Assembly: GCA_019694575.1 (NCBI GenBank)
Contig: JAIBBR010000049.1
Coordinates: 1-34,692 of the forward strand
DNA: 34,692 nt
Origin: Myxococcaceae bacterium
GTDB taxonomy: Bacteria; Myxococcota; Myxococcia; Myxococcales; Myxococcaceae
Reading direction: 5' to 3'
Shown here: positions 17,922 through 25,596 of the stretch, piece after piece
Layout of the letters: each line of letters opens with the position of its first letter
How positions within the stretch are numbered: position 1 is the first letter of the stretch
The notes under the pieces: model-generated
Told to the model about the DNA's origin: nothing
The model's database searches: none
What the model saw: only the letters and a program-made list of their open reading frames with translations
Program-made: the position numbers and the translations under genes

Positions 17922-19235
17922 ATGAAAGCCGCTTGGCTGCCGCTCAATTTCTTTTTCGCCGTGGCACTCCTTTCGGGGTGCCCGGTCAGCAACACTTCAA
18001 AATTTGACGGTGGCTCGCTCAACTACGTGGGCCGCTCGTGCAACGTCGACGCCGAGTGCGGCAACTTGCGCTGCGACAAGGTGCGGCGGCAGTGCATTTG
18101 CCTTTCTGACGAGAGCTGTCTGAGCGCCGACTCGGTGCCGCGCTTCTGTAACAACTACACCGGGTTGTGTGTCACCGAGATTACCGGCTGCACCGGCGAC
18201 GCTGACTGCGGCGAAACCGAGTTTTGCGACTCTTCGACGCGTTCTTGCCGGCCGCTGAAGAGCTTTTGCGAAACCTGCACCGACAACCGTGAATGCGGCG
18301 GCGCCAACGACAACTGCGTGGCTGATGCCGAGCTGAACCAAAAGTTCTGCGGCAAGGCGTGCGTCACCGATGTCGACTGCCCGCGGGGTGCGTCATGTGA
18401 AGACAAAGACGGTGCCAAGCAGTGCTGGCCTGAATCGAGCCCGCTGCCGGGGCAATTGCCGCACTGCTCCAACTTCAAAGGCTGCACGCCTGACGCATTG
18501 CGCACCTGCAATGTCACGGCTGATTGTGGCGACTTGAGCCAGCGGTGCGACCCCGCGCGCGGCAAGTGCGTGGCGGTTGACCAAGTTTGCCCTTTCGGTA
18601 CTTCGTGCGACCCGCGTAACAAAATCTGCGTTGCTGACTGCAGCATCGACGCTGACTGTGGCGCCGCCACGTTGCGCTGTAGCAACAAAATTTGCGAGCC
18701 GGTGGGTGAGTGCACCACCGACGTCGACTGCCCTGCGAACAAGGTCTGCACCTTGTCGGGCGGCCAGTCGGTGGGCCAATGCATGCCCTTCTGCCAGCAA
18801 GACAAAGACTGCCCATTGGGCAAGACCTGCCAAAAGGTAGGTGAGCGCTACCGCTGCGAAGGCGGCTGCAGCACCCAACAGAACTGCCCGTTAGATCAAC
18901 GCTGCAACATGACTAACCACCAGTGTGAAGGGCCAATGGTGGGTGGCAAGAGCGTCTGCCAGGGCACGGTGGCGTGTGGCGGCTGCGAAGTGTGCGACCC
19001 GACCAAGCTCGAATGCCAAAGCGCGAAGGCGGTTTTTCCTTATTGCCGTGCGTGTAGCTCGCCGGCCGAATGCAGCGGCGGCTTGTGCGTGACGTTGATT
19101 GACAACCAGAGCTACTGCGCCCGCGCGTGTGGTGGCGGCCAAGAATGCCCACAAGGCTTCGTGTGCTTGACGACCAACACCGGTCAACAAGCGTGCGTGC
19201 CAGCTGACCGAAACTGCCAAGGGAAGTGTCTGTGA
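17922..19235 (+). CDS. Cys-rich repeat lipoprotein (63 cysteines)
   Basis: 437 aa, signal peptide with lipobox LLSGC. I count 63 cysteines (about 14% of residues), mostly in the recurring pattern C-x(3-5)-DC-x(4-6)-C-x(3-7)-C, with units such as CNVTADC, CSIDADC, CTTDVDC and CQQDKDC. This predicts a rigid rod of small disulfide modules on the outer-membrane or periplasmic side. Similar 'C..D.DC' lipoproteins are common in myxobacteria; I know of no assigned function. Its stop overlaps the start of the next lipoprotein gene, so the two are translationally coupled. It resembles the product of 25597-26718 in architecture. Confidence 0.85.
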   Translation: MKAAWLPLNFFFAVALLSGCPVSNTSKFDGGSLNYVGRSCNVDAECGNLRCDKVRRQCICLSDESCLSADSVPRFCNNYTGLCVTEITGCTGDADCGETEFCDSSTRSCRPLKSFCETCTDNRECGGANDNCVADAELNQKFCGKACVTDVDCPRGASCEDKDGAKQCWPESSPLPGQLPHCSNFKGCTPDALRTCNVTADCGDLSQRCDPARGKCVAVDQVCPFGTSCDPRNKICVADCSIDADCGAATLRCSNKICEPVGECTTDVDCPANKVCTLSGGQSVGQCMPFCQQDKDCPLGKTCQKVGERYRCEGGCSTQQNCPLDQRCNMTNHQCEGPMVGGKSVCQGTVACGGCEVCDPTKLECQSAKAVFPYCRACSSPAECSGGLCVTLIDNQSYCARACGGGQECPQGFVCLTTNTGQQACVPADRNCQGKCL

Positions 19236-20008
19236 AAATTCTCTGGGTGGTGGCGCTGACGTGCGTGCTTGGCGCCTGCAAAAAAGGCGAGATTTGCAAC
19301 AACGGCATCGACGACGACATGTCTGGCGCGGCCGACTGCCTCGACTATGAATGTGCCAGTGAGCCGTACTGCCTGCCCGACGGGGGTGTTTTCGTGCCCG
19401 GCTCTGGCCCCTGCGAGCATTGCGGCCGGGTGTGTGCGCAACAGGCCAACTGCCTGACGCAGAATTACACTTTCGACACTCCGTTGCCTGAGTGCTTCGA
19501 CGGCATCTGCAAACAGCTAAACGAGGCGATTGAGATTCGGTTCGAAATCGACACCCAGGCCACCTGGGCCGGTGTCTCTACCGTGCCGCGTTCAGCCAAT
19601 ACCCGCTTCATTCGCAAGCGTGGCTACGACGGCTCGCCAGTGACGTGCGCCTCGGTCGCGGCGGTGGCGACGGGTAAGACGGTTGCCGACGTTGATCAGA
19701 TTGAGCGCCACACCCAGTTTCAGCTGCTCGGTTTCGACGTGTTGCCGATTAACACCAGCCAAACGGCCACTATTTTTCGCAACCCCTTCTTGAAAGTGGG
19801 CACCGGTTCAGACTTCTTGGTGTGGGCCGAGTTGTGGAGCGGGCCGCGCCAAACCGAGACACGGCTACCGAGCGGGCAGCGCATGGCTTACGTTTGCATC
19901 GAGAACGGGGCTGAAGTCGCGCCCCTGGTGATGACTGATAATTGCCCGTCAATGGGTACCTCGCCCACCTGCCGCACCATTCGCGTGGCGATGCCGGCTC
20001 CGAATTAG
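19232..20008 (+). CDS. Lipoprotein with a MopE-like calcium-type motif
   Basis: 258 aa. Lipobox VLGAC after MKILWVVALTC. Immediately after the lipid anchor comes CNNGIDDDMSGAADCLD, which resembles the NGxDDDxDGxxDCxD metal-binding motif seen in many myxobacterial surface proteins. The rest (about 60-258) is an unrecognised domain with scattered Cys and a beta-rich look. GTG 19232 is preferred: it follows GGGAAG by 5 nt and its GTGA overlaps the upstream TGA stop. An in-frame GTG at 19226 overlaps the ribosome binding site itself. It ends 1 nt from the convergent acyltransferase stop. Confidence 0.78.
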   Translation: MKILWVVALTCVLGACKKGEICNNGIDDDMSGAADCLDYECASEPYCLPDGGVFVPGSGPCEHCGRVCAQQANCLTQNYTFDTPLPECFDGICKQLNEAIEIRFEIDTQATWAGVSTVPRSANTRFIRKRGYDGSPVTCASVAAVATGKTVADVDQIERHTQFQLLGFDVLPINTSQTATIFRNPFLKVGTGSDFLVWAELWSGPRQTETRLPSGQRMAYVCIENGAEVAPLVMTDNCPSMGTSPTCRTIRVAMPAPN

Positions 20009-20009
20009 T

Positions 20010-21122
20010 TCAGGCGTAGGCGAAGTGCTTCTTCAGTGCGAGGAAGCGCTTTTCAAGCAGGTGCCACAGCGCCACCGAAAGCCCCAGTGTCAGGGTGAAT
20101 GCGAGCAACCAAAACGCGAGCACGGCCAATGCGGGCGGGCTGCTCGAAAAAAAGCCAAGTGGCCCCGTTTCAAAGAGCCACTTCAAGCCGAAGATGACTT
20201 CGACATGAAACAAGTACATCGCGTAGCTGTGCTTGCCCAATTTGACGAGCAGCGGGTTCTCGAAAATTTTGCGCGCCCACGGCGTTTGCCTGTGCCGTAC
20301 CAGCGCGGCGAGGGCTGAGGCGTACGTCGCCGCCAAGCAGCTCAAGAAAAGCACCAGCGCCCCCGGGGCCATCGACGCGAAAACGAAGGTGTGCTGCCAG
20401 GCAATCACCGCCGCGGTGGCGAACGCGCCCAGGCCCAACACGATGAGGGGCGTTGTCTTCGAGAGAGTGCCTGCGCGCAGCGACAACGCCACCAACCCGC
20501 CCATCGCGAAGGTGTCGACGCGAGCTAAGGTAGAAACGTATATGCCGATGGCCGGCGCTTGGGGCGCGAGAAATGAAAACCGCACCAACAGCGCTCCGAC
20601 CACCATTGCCCAGCAAGCGAGCTTCAGCTTGCTGTCACGCAGGTGAAACACCACGAAGGGCCACACCAAGTAGTACTGCTCTTCAATCGAGAGCGACCAG
20701 GTGAGGTTAGAGGGTGATTCGGGCCCCCAATCGCCGAGCAACTGCACGTACCAGTTCGACAAGTGGGTCAGTTGCATCCAACTTGCGCCGCCCAGGCCTT
20801 GGTGGAGCACGAAGAAGACGAGCAGGTACAAATAGAAGAGCGGAAAAATGCGCAGCACGCGGCGCGCGTAAAATTTTTTGAAGTAGCCCTCGTCGTCGCG
20901 GGTGGCGAGCAGAATTCGGGTGATGAGAAAGCCCGAGAGCACGAAGAAGAGGTCGACGCCGCTCCAGCCCAAGCCCACCCAGAGCGGTGACGCGTCGGCA
21001 ATGTAGCGAGGGCCGTCGATGGCGCAGTGAAAGAGAATCACCAGCGACACGGCGATGCCACGCAAACCGTCGAGCACGGGCAAGCGCTCATCAAAGTGAG
21101 TGGTGAATGAGGCGGCGCTCAC
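20010..21122 (-). CDS. Acyltransferase-3 (OafA/NodX-type) membrane protein
   Basis: 370 aa polytopic inner-membrane protein. It begins with the family signature LPVLDGLRGIAVSLVILFHC, including the catalytic-type His at the end of helix 1. It also carries GLGWSGVDLFFVLSGFLITR and WSLSIEEQYYLVWP, both diagnostic of acyltransferase family 3. Members transfer acetyl or other acyl groups to cell-surface sugars (O-antigen, exopolysaccharide, peptidoglycan); the acceptor here is unknown. The start is GTG 21122, overlapping the stop of the aminopeptidase gene by GTGA, with no independent ribosome binding site, which implies translational coupling. Confidence 0.92.
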   Translation of the reverse strand: MSAASFTTHFDERLPVLDGLRGIAVSLVILFHCAIDGPRYIADASPLWVGLGWSGVDLFFVLSGFLITRILLATRDDEGYFKKFYARRVLRIFPLFYLYLLVFFVLHQGLGGASWMQLTHLSNWYVQLLGDWGPESPSNLTWSLSIEEQYYLVWPFVVFHLRDSKLKLACWAMVVGALLVRFSFLAPQAPAIGIYVSTLARVDTFAMGGLVALSLRAGTLSKTTPLIVLGLGAFATAAVIAWQHTFVFASMAPGALVLFLSCLAATYASALAALVRHRQTPWARKIFENPLLVKLGKHSYAMYLFHVEVIFGLKWLFETGPLGFFSSSPPALAVLAFWLLAFTLTLGLSVALWHLLEKRFLALKKHFAYA

Positions 21123-22117
21123 TCTTTGGTCAGAATCTCAGCGCCGGTTTCAGTCACCACGATGGTGTGCTCGAACTGCGCGGTGCGGCGCAGGTCGCGG
21201 GTCACCACGGTCCACTCGTCGTCCCACAGGTAGCAGTCGAAAGTGCCCATGGTAATCATCGGCTCGACGGTGAACGTCATGCCGACCTCCATTTTGGTGT
21301 TGGCGCGGGCGTCGAAATAATGGGGAATTTGCAGCTCGCCGTGAAACACGTCGCCAATGGCGTGACCGCAGTAGCTGCGCACCACGCCATAACCGTGCTC
21401 GTCGGCGTGCGCTTCGATGGCGCGACCGATGTCGCTCACCGGGCGGCCGGGTTTAATGGCTTTGATGCCCCGCATCATGCATTCGCGCGTCACGTCGACC
21501 AGGCGGCGCGAGTCGTCGTCGACGTTGCCGACCAAGAAGGTGGCGTTGGTGTCTCCGTGCACGCCGTTCAAGAACACGGTGATGTCTAAATTGACGATGT
21601 CGCCGTCAAGCAGTGCGCGGCTGTCGGGAATGCCGTGGCAAATGACTTCATTGGGCGAGCTGCAAATTGATTTGGGAAAACCGCGGTACCCGAGCGGGCT
21701 GGGGTATGCGCCCAAGTCGATAGCGGCTTGGTGGGCAATGGCATCGAGCTGGTCAGTGGTGACGCCTGGGCGCACGGCTTCTCCCGCAAGGCGCAGCACT
21801 TTGGCGGCGGCGGCTCCGGCTTTTCGCATGCGCACCAATTCTTCGGCGGTGCGCACCAAGCGGCCGTTACCTTCGGCGGGCTCTCCGCCTGGGTTCTTCA
21901 AATACTCAGGGCGGGCAATGTGTTCAGGCACTTCGCGCTGGGGGCCGACCTTGCCTTTGCGAATGCGGTTTTCTTCGAGCAGCCGGCGCTCTTCGCGCAG
22001 GTACGCGTTGTCGGCCTCTTTGTGGCACTTCTTGTATTTTTGGCCGCTGTCGCACCAGCACGGGTCATTGGTGTTGGGCAGCTGGGCGGGAGGTCTTTTT
22101 CCAGTCAGCATTTTCAT
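21119..22117 (-). CDS. map: Methionine aminopeptidase, type I, with N-terminal SEC-C zinc motif
   Basis: Removes the N-terminal Met from nascent proteins; 332 aa. Residues 17-32 (NDPCWCDSGQKYKKCH) form a SEC-C zinc knuckle (C20, C22, C31, H32), found in SecA tails and some MetAPs and thought to help ribosome association. A basic helical linker (about 38-70) leads to the pita-bread catalytic domain, with substrate His161 and metal ligands D178, D189, H252, E285 and E316 all present. I start at ATG 22117 (MKMLTGKRPP), which overlaps the upstream stop as ATGA. The frame is open further upstream, but that part overlaps the preceding gene. Acyltransferase is coupled downstream. Confidence 0.95.
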   Translation of the reverse strand: MKMLTGKRPPAQLPNTNDPCWCDSGQKYKKCHKEADNAYLREERRLLEENRIRKGKVGPQREVPEHIARPEYLKNPGGEPAEGNGRLVRTAEELVRMRKAGAAAAKVLRLAGEAVRPGVTTDQLDAIAHQAAIDLGAYPSPLGYRGFPKSICSSPNEVICHGIPDSRALLDGDIVNLDITVFLNGVHGDTNATFLVGNVDDDSRRLVDVTRECMMRGIKAIKPGRPVSDIGRAIEAHADEHGYGVVRSYCGHAIGDVFHGELQIPHYFDARANTKMEVGMTFTVEPMITMGTFDCYLWDDEWTVVTRDLRRTAQFEHTIVVTETGAEILTKE

Positions 22118-22566
22118 ACGGGTGACGCCTGAAGCAGGTTGCGTTGCGTGTGTTGCAACACTTCGATGAGGCGCGGGCGGTTGACGCGGCCGTGGGTGGC
22201 CTCGCCGAACGCGAGCAGTTGCTCCAATATCCACCGGTTTAGAAATAACAACATGGGTTTTTCTTGTACCGAAAGGCCGGCTTCCGTCCAACGCTGGTTG
22301 CGGAAATAGTCGTCTCGGGCGTCATCGGCGTGCTCTAGGTCCCATTGGGCGAGCTGAAAGGCGTGTTTCCACACGGTTTTTGAAGGGCCGGCGGGGTTTG
22401 TTTCAACCAGGTTCGTCAATCGCTGTGCCGTCGCAGCGTCTTCGGCGTCGACCTGTGGTGGCCATTGGCGCAAGTCGTTGGCGAACAAGCGCGCGGCTTC
22501 GACCAACAGGTAGTCGATGACCGGTACCGGCTTTTGGTCGAGTATCAGGTCCCAACGGGAAGGCAT
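22114..22566 (-). CDS. Conserved-looking helical protein of unknown function
   Basis: 150 aa, cytoplasmic, mostly alpha-helical by composition, Trp-rich (WDLILD, QWPPQ, KTVWKHAFQLAQWDLEH, RWILEQLLAFGE). No family recognised. It starts 6 nt after the lipase stop and overlaps the map start by 4 bp, so it is firmly embedded in the lipase-map-acyltransferase operon. The ATG at 22566 lacks a clear Shine-Dalgarno, suggesting coupling to lipase translation. Confidence 0.75.
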   Translation of the reverse strand: MPSRWDLILDQKPVPVIDYLLVEAARLFANDLRQWPPQVDAEDAATAQRLTNLVETNPAGPSKTVWKHAFQLAQWDLEHADDARDDYFRNQRWTEAGLSVQEKPMLLFLNRWILEQLLAFGEATHGRVNRPRLIEVLQHTQRNLLQASPV

Positions 22567-22572
22567 GCGGCA

Positions 22573-23394
22573 TTACTTAACAGGAACCAAGCGTCGCGGC
22601 TGCGCGGCGGCACCGCTCACCGTGATTTCCGATTCTGGAGGAGCGTCTCCGTAACCTATGGCCAGCTCGCGGCGAACCACTTGGTACACCGTGCGCTTCA
22701 CTACGAATTCGCGGTGCCCGACGTCGCTGACTTCGACGTTGAGCAAGTTCGGCGTGCCGTTGTCTTCTAAAATGCACGCGGGAAAAGGGTTCACCCGGTC
22801 GGTTTTCGAGAATACCGATACGAAGCGCACGTTGCGGGGAAACGCGCCCATCTTCAGCCGGCGAATGAAGGGCGACATCGGCGTCATTTGCCACACGCTG
22901 CGTGAGACGAGCCCGTGCGTGGCGATGCCCAAGTAGGCGGTGGGTGAGCCGTTGTGCGGCGTGCCAAGGGTAATCAGGTTGCGCACGCGGCGATCTCCAC
23001 CCAGGCGCTTTACATAGTAACGGCCAATCAACCCACCCATCGAGTGACCGACGATAGAAAGAGGCCCCATTTGGGGGTAGCGGGTGTAGAGGCGCTCGAC
23101 TTTTTCGCGCACTTTTTCGGCGCACTCGTCGATGCCGTTGGTGTTGAAAGAGTCGAACAGCCCGCCCAGGTTGATAGACCAGACGCAGAAATGGTCGCGG
23201 CGCAGACGGTGCTCCAACACTTCGAACACCCGGCGCGTCGACAAGAAGCCGTAAAGCAGCAACACGGGGCGCGGGCAATTGCCGAAGTCGGTGCGGCGCA
23301 CCACGTCATTGGCGTGACGGTCGAATTGAAGGTAGCCGCGCATGTAGCTGGCGGCGCGCTTCATTTTTCGCAGCTGAATTTCCAGCGGGTTCAT
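22573..23394 (-). CDS. Alpha/beta-hydrolase, triacylglycerol lipase-like
   Basis: 273 aa. Oxyanion region PVLLLYGFLSTRR, nucleophile elbow GHSMGG with S118, then TLGTPHNGS. The probable triad is completed by D199 (SKTDRVNPF) and H227 (VGHREF). The layout matches bacterial family I lipases/esterases acting on acyl glycerides or similar esters. No signal peptide is visible, so either it acts inside the cell or uses a non-Sec route. It is the first gene of a tight four-gene minus-strand operon and is divergent from the aldo/keto reductase gene. Confidence 0.88.
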   Translation of the reverse strand: MNPLEIQLRKMKRAASYMRGYLQFDRHANDVVRRTDFGNCPRPVLLLYGFLSTRRVFEVLEHRLRRDHFCVWSINLGGLFDSFNTNGIDECAEKVREKVERLYTRYPQMGPLSIVGHSMGGLIGRYYVKRLGGDRRVRNLITLGTPHNGSPTAYLGIATHGLVSRSVWQMTPMSPFIRRLKMGAFPRNVRFVSVFSKTDRVNPFPACILEDNGTPNLLNVEVSDVGHREFVVKRTVYQVVRRELAIGYGDAPPESEITVSGAAAQPRRLVPVK

Positions 23395-23557
23395 GTCTGT
23401 ACGCGAGAGGAGCGAAATTCAGCAACCTCTTGAAAGCTCTTTAGCGCTGATTCTACGGCCATCTATTTATCTACCCAAAGCATCGGCACGTTCTGGCAAG
23501 AGTGTTTAGCGCGCACAATCGCGGTACATGTGCGCGGGTGAAGGAGAATTGTGTTCA

Positions 23558-24517
23558 ATGAACTATCGGCGATTGGGAAAATCGGGTCTCAAGGTGTCAG
23601 AGCTCTCGCTCGGCTCATGGGTGACGTACGGCGGGCAAGTGGGCGACGAAATGGCGCAGTCATGCATGGTGGCGGCCTACGAGGCGGGGGTGAATTTCTT
23701 CGACGCCGCCGAAGCGTACGCCCACGGCAAGGCCGAAGTGGCGATGGGCAACGTGGTGAAGAAAATGGGCTGGCGGCGTGCGGGGTTGGTGCTTTCTACG
23801 AAAATTTTCTGGGGTGGTTCGGGGCCGAACGATACCGGCTTGTCGCACAAGCACGTGATGGAAGGCGTGCACGCCGCGCTCGAGCGTTGGCAGCAGCCCT
23901 ACCTCGACTTGTGTTTCTGTCACCGGCCTGACCCCCACACGCCAATTGAAGAAACGGTGCGCGCGATGGACATTTTGGTGCGCCAGGGAAAGATTTTTTA
24001 TTGGGGCACCTCTGAATGGAGCGCGGCTGACGTGGTGACCGCCATTCGCGTGGCGCGGGAGCATGGGCTGACGCCTCCGGTGATGGAGCAGCCGCAATAC
24101 AACATGCTGGTGCGCGAACGTTTCGAAGTCGAATACGCGACGCTCTTCAAAGAGCACGGTTACGGGGCGACGATTTGGAGCCCGCTTGCGTCAGGTGTGC
24201 TGACCGGCAAGTACAACGCGGGCATTCCCGCAGACTCGCGGCTCGCGCACAAAGATTACGCGTGGCTTCAAGAAGCGGCGGCCAAACCCGAGCGGCTGGC
24301 GGCGGTGGAGCGACTCAAACCCATTGCGGCTGACTTAAGCTGCAGCTTGGCGCAGCTGGCGATTGCGTGGTGCTTGAAGAACCCCAACGTGAGCACGGTG
24401 ATTACCGGGGCGAGCCGACCGCAGCAGGTGGTTGAGAATATGAAGGCGCTCGAGGTGTTGCCCAAGCTGACGACAGAGCAGATGGCGCGCATTGAGGTGG
24501 CGCTGCGGGGCTCGTAG
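23558..24517 (+). CDS. Aldo/keto reductase, Kv-beta (AKR6)-like
   Basis: 319 aa NADPH-dependent oxidoreductase with a TIM barrel. Catalytic tetrad D49, Y54 ([11 protein letters not shown]), K82 (STKIFW) and H122 (CFCHRPD). The nucleotide-binding C-terminal segment is [15 protein letters not shown]. The opening [19 protein letters not shown] and '[12 protein letters not shown]' are typical of the potassium-channel-beta-like branch. Substrate unknown. I chose ATG 23558, which follows AAGGAG (23541-23546, 11-nt spacer), over an ATG at 23528 that lies upstream of that site. The next gene starts 1 nt after its stop. Confidence 0.93.
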   Translation: MNYRRLGKSGLKVSELSLGSWVTYGGQVGDEMAQSCMVAAYEAGVNFFDAAEAYAHGKAEVAMGNVVKKMGWRRAGLVLSTKIFWGGSGPNDTGLSHKHVMEGVHAALERWQQPYLDLCFCHRPDPHTPIEETVRAMDILVRQGKIFYWGTSEWSAADVVTAIRVAREHGLTPPVMEQPQYNMLVRERFEVEYATLFKEHGYGATIWSPLASGVLTGKYNAGIPADSRLAHKDYAWLQEAAAKPERLAAVERLKPIAADLSCSLAQLAIAWCLKNPNVSTVITGASRPQQVVENMKALEVLPKLTTEQMARIEVALRGS

Positions 24518-24518
24518 C

Positions 24519-25127
24519 ATGCAGAGCGCGAAGACGAAGCGTGAGGTAGCTCAGGCGTGCCAAGCCACTTTGTTGGCGTGGGTCGAAGCGTTTCGAGAGG
24601 CTCCTGCGTTCGATGCGTTGGAATCGTCGGCTCAGTCAGAACTTGATGGCGCTGCCCACGTGATGGCCTACTGCTTCGTTCATCGATGGAGTCGCGCGCA
24701 GTTCGTCGTGCACCCGCTGTCGAAAATCACGGCGGACGACGTGGTGGATCTTGCGACGACACAGTTTCCGCACCAAGTGAGCGCAGCGCACCCGAAAGCG
24801 TTGGTCGACGCTTTCTTGGCGCTTGTGGTGTGGGCCGTGAAGAGCGGACGCATCGCCGACAAGGCAGTTGAATACGCGTGCCGCGATGTGAAGCCTGTCG
24901 CGTACGCCGCGATGGAAGACCCGGGCAAGTGGTCGGCCGGCAAGACCATCGTTAGCAGTGCAATGAAGCAAGGCGTCGACGTGAGCGACCTTGCGCAATT
25001 GCGCGTGCATGGTCTCGAGATGGGGTTGCTCGCGTCGTATGTCGATGAGTTCTTGCCGCCTCCGCCAGTGTCGCTGGGTGCCGGCCGGTGGTTGTGGCTC
25101 GCTGACGGGCGCTGGCGTGCTTTCTGA
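24519..25127 (+). CDS. Unknown cytoplasmic protein coupled to the reductase gene
   Basis: 202 aa, no signal peptide or transmembrane segment, largely alpha-helical. No recognisable catalytic motif. It starts 1 nt after the aldo/keto reductase stop, which suggests translational coupling. An in-frame ATG at 24492 would overlap that gene. The sequence is unremarkable in composition apart from a run of prolines (LPPPPVSLG) and a Trp-rich end (WLWLADGRWRAF). Confidence 0.65.
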   Translation: MQSAKTKREVAQACQATLLAWVEAFREAPAFDALESSAQSELDGAAHVMAYCFVHRWSRAQFVVHPLSKITADDVVDLATTQFPHQVSAAHPKALVDAFLALVVWAVKSGRIADKAVEYACRDVKPVAYAAMEDPGKWSAGKTIVSSAMKQGVDVSDLAQLRVHGLEMGLLASYVDEFLPPPPVSLGAGRWLWLADGRWRAF

Positions 25128-25148
25128 TGAATAGTCTGCAACGGCGAG

Positions 25149-25190
25149 CAGCTCCTTGCGTCGGACAAGTAGAACCTTTTCAAGGAGCTG
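25149..25190 (+). promoter_or_regulatory. Hairpin sequestering the ribosome binding site of the 25194 lipoprotein gene
   Basis: CAGCTCCTTG (25149-25158) is the perfect complement of CAAGGAGCTG (25181-25190), with a 22-nt loop. G-T and A-T pairs extend the stem by two more to 25147/25192. The right arm contains the Shine-Dalgarno AAGGAG (25182-25187), 6 nt before ATG 25194. In the folded mRNA the ribosome binding site is fully base-paired. The pairing is in the sequence; a switch function is inference. Confidence 0.55.
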
Positions 25191-25193
25191 TTG

Positions 25194-25592
25194 ATGTTGT
25201 CGCGCTATCGTTTTTCCCCGCGTGCTTTTGTCGTCGGCGTGGCGCTTGTCGTGGCCGTTACGGGCTGCGGTCCCGATTTTCCCAGTGGGGCGGGGAGCAA
25301 CAAACGCCCGTCAACCGGCACCGGCGGCGGGTCTTCATCGGGCACCGGCGGCAATTCGTCGTCGGGAACAGGCGGTGGCTCATCGTCGGGCTCGGGCGGC
25401 GGCAGCCAAGCGCAGGAAGAATGTCATGGCTTGGCCACGTCGTGCTCCATCTTTTCGAAGGTGAGCTGCTACACCCAAGACGGTTGTTACTCGACCAGCA
25501 GCTCGAGCTATTGCAGTGGCTTCGCGCGCAGTTGCTCTTCGTTCTCGTCGCGGTCGTCGTGCAACTCGCAAGACGGCTGCTACTGGGACTGA
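25194..25592 (+). CDS. Small lipoprotein with Gly/Ser linker and duplicated four-Cys motif
   Basis: 132 aa. Lipobox AVTGC (C25). Residues about 40-71 are a low-complexity linker of repeated GTGGGSSS-like units. The tail has two near-identical four-Cys units, C77-C84-C92-C98 and C107-C114-C123-C129, each ending QDGCY. It is presumably a surface-displayed disulfide module on a flexible tether. Family not recognised. ATG 25194 is chosen over TTG 25191 on spacing from AAGGAG. The ribosome binding site is inside a hairpin. It ends 4 nt from the convergent Cys-rich lipoprotein. Confidence 0.75.
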   Translation: MLSRYRFSPRAFVVGVALVVAVTGCGPDFPSGAGSNKRPSTGTGGGSSSGTGGNSSSGTGGGSSSGSGGGSQAQEECHGLATSCSIFSKVSCYTQDGCYSTSSSSYCSGFARSCSSFSSRSSCNSQDGCYWD

Positions 25593-25596
25593 AGCA

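Noticed and set aside
22118-22291. 58-residue N-terminal extension of methionine aminopeptidase
   Set aside because: Lies entirely inside the preceding gene, is Arg/Pro-rich, and the ATGA overlap at 22114-22117 with the SEC-C motif close behind supports the shorter start.
23484-23505. Possible sigma-54 promoter (CGGCACG...GGCAAG) before the aldo/keto reductase
   Set aside because: The GG to GC distance is one base short of the strict -24/-12 spacing and the -24 T is missing.
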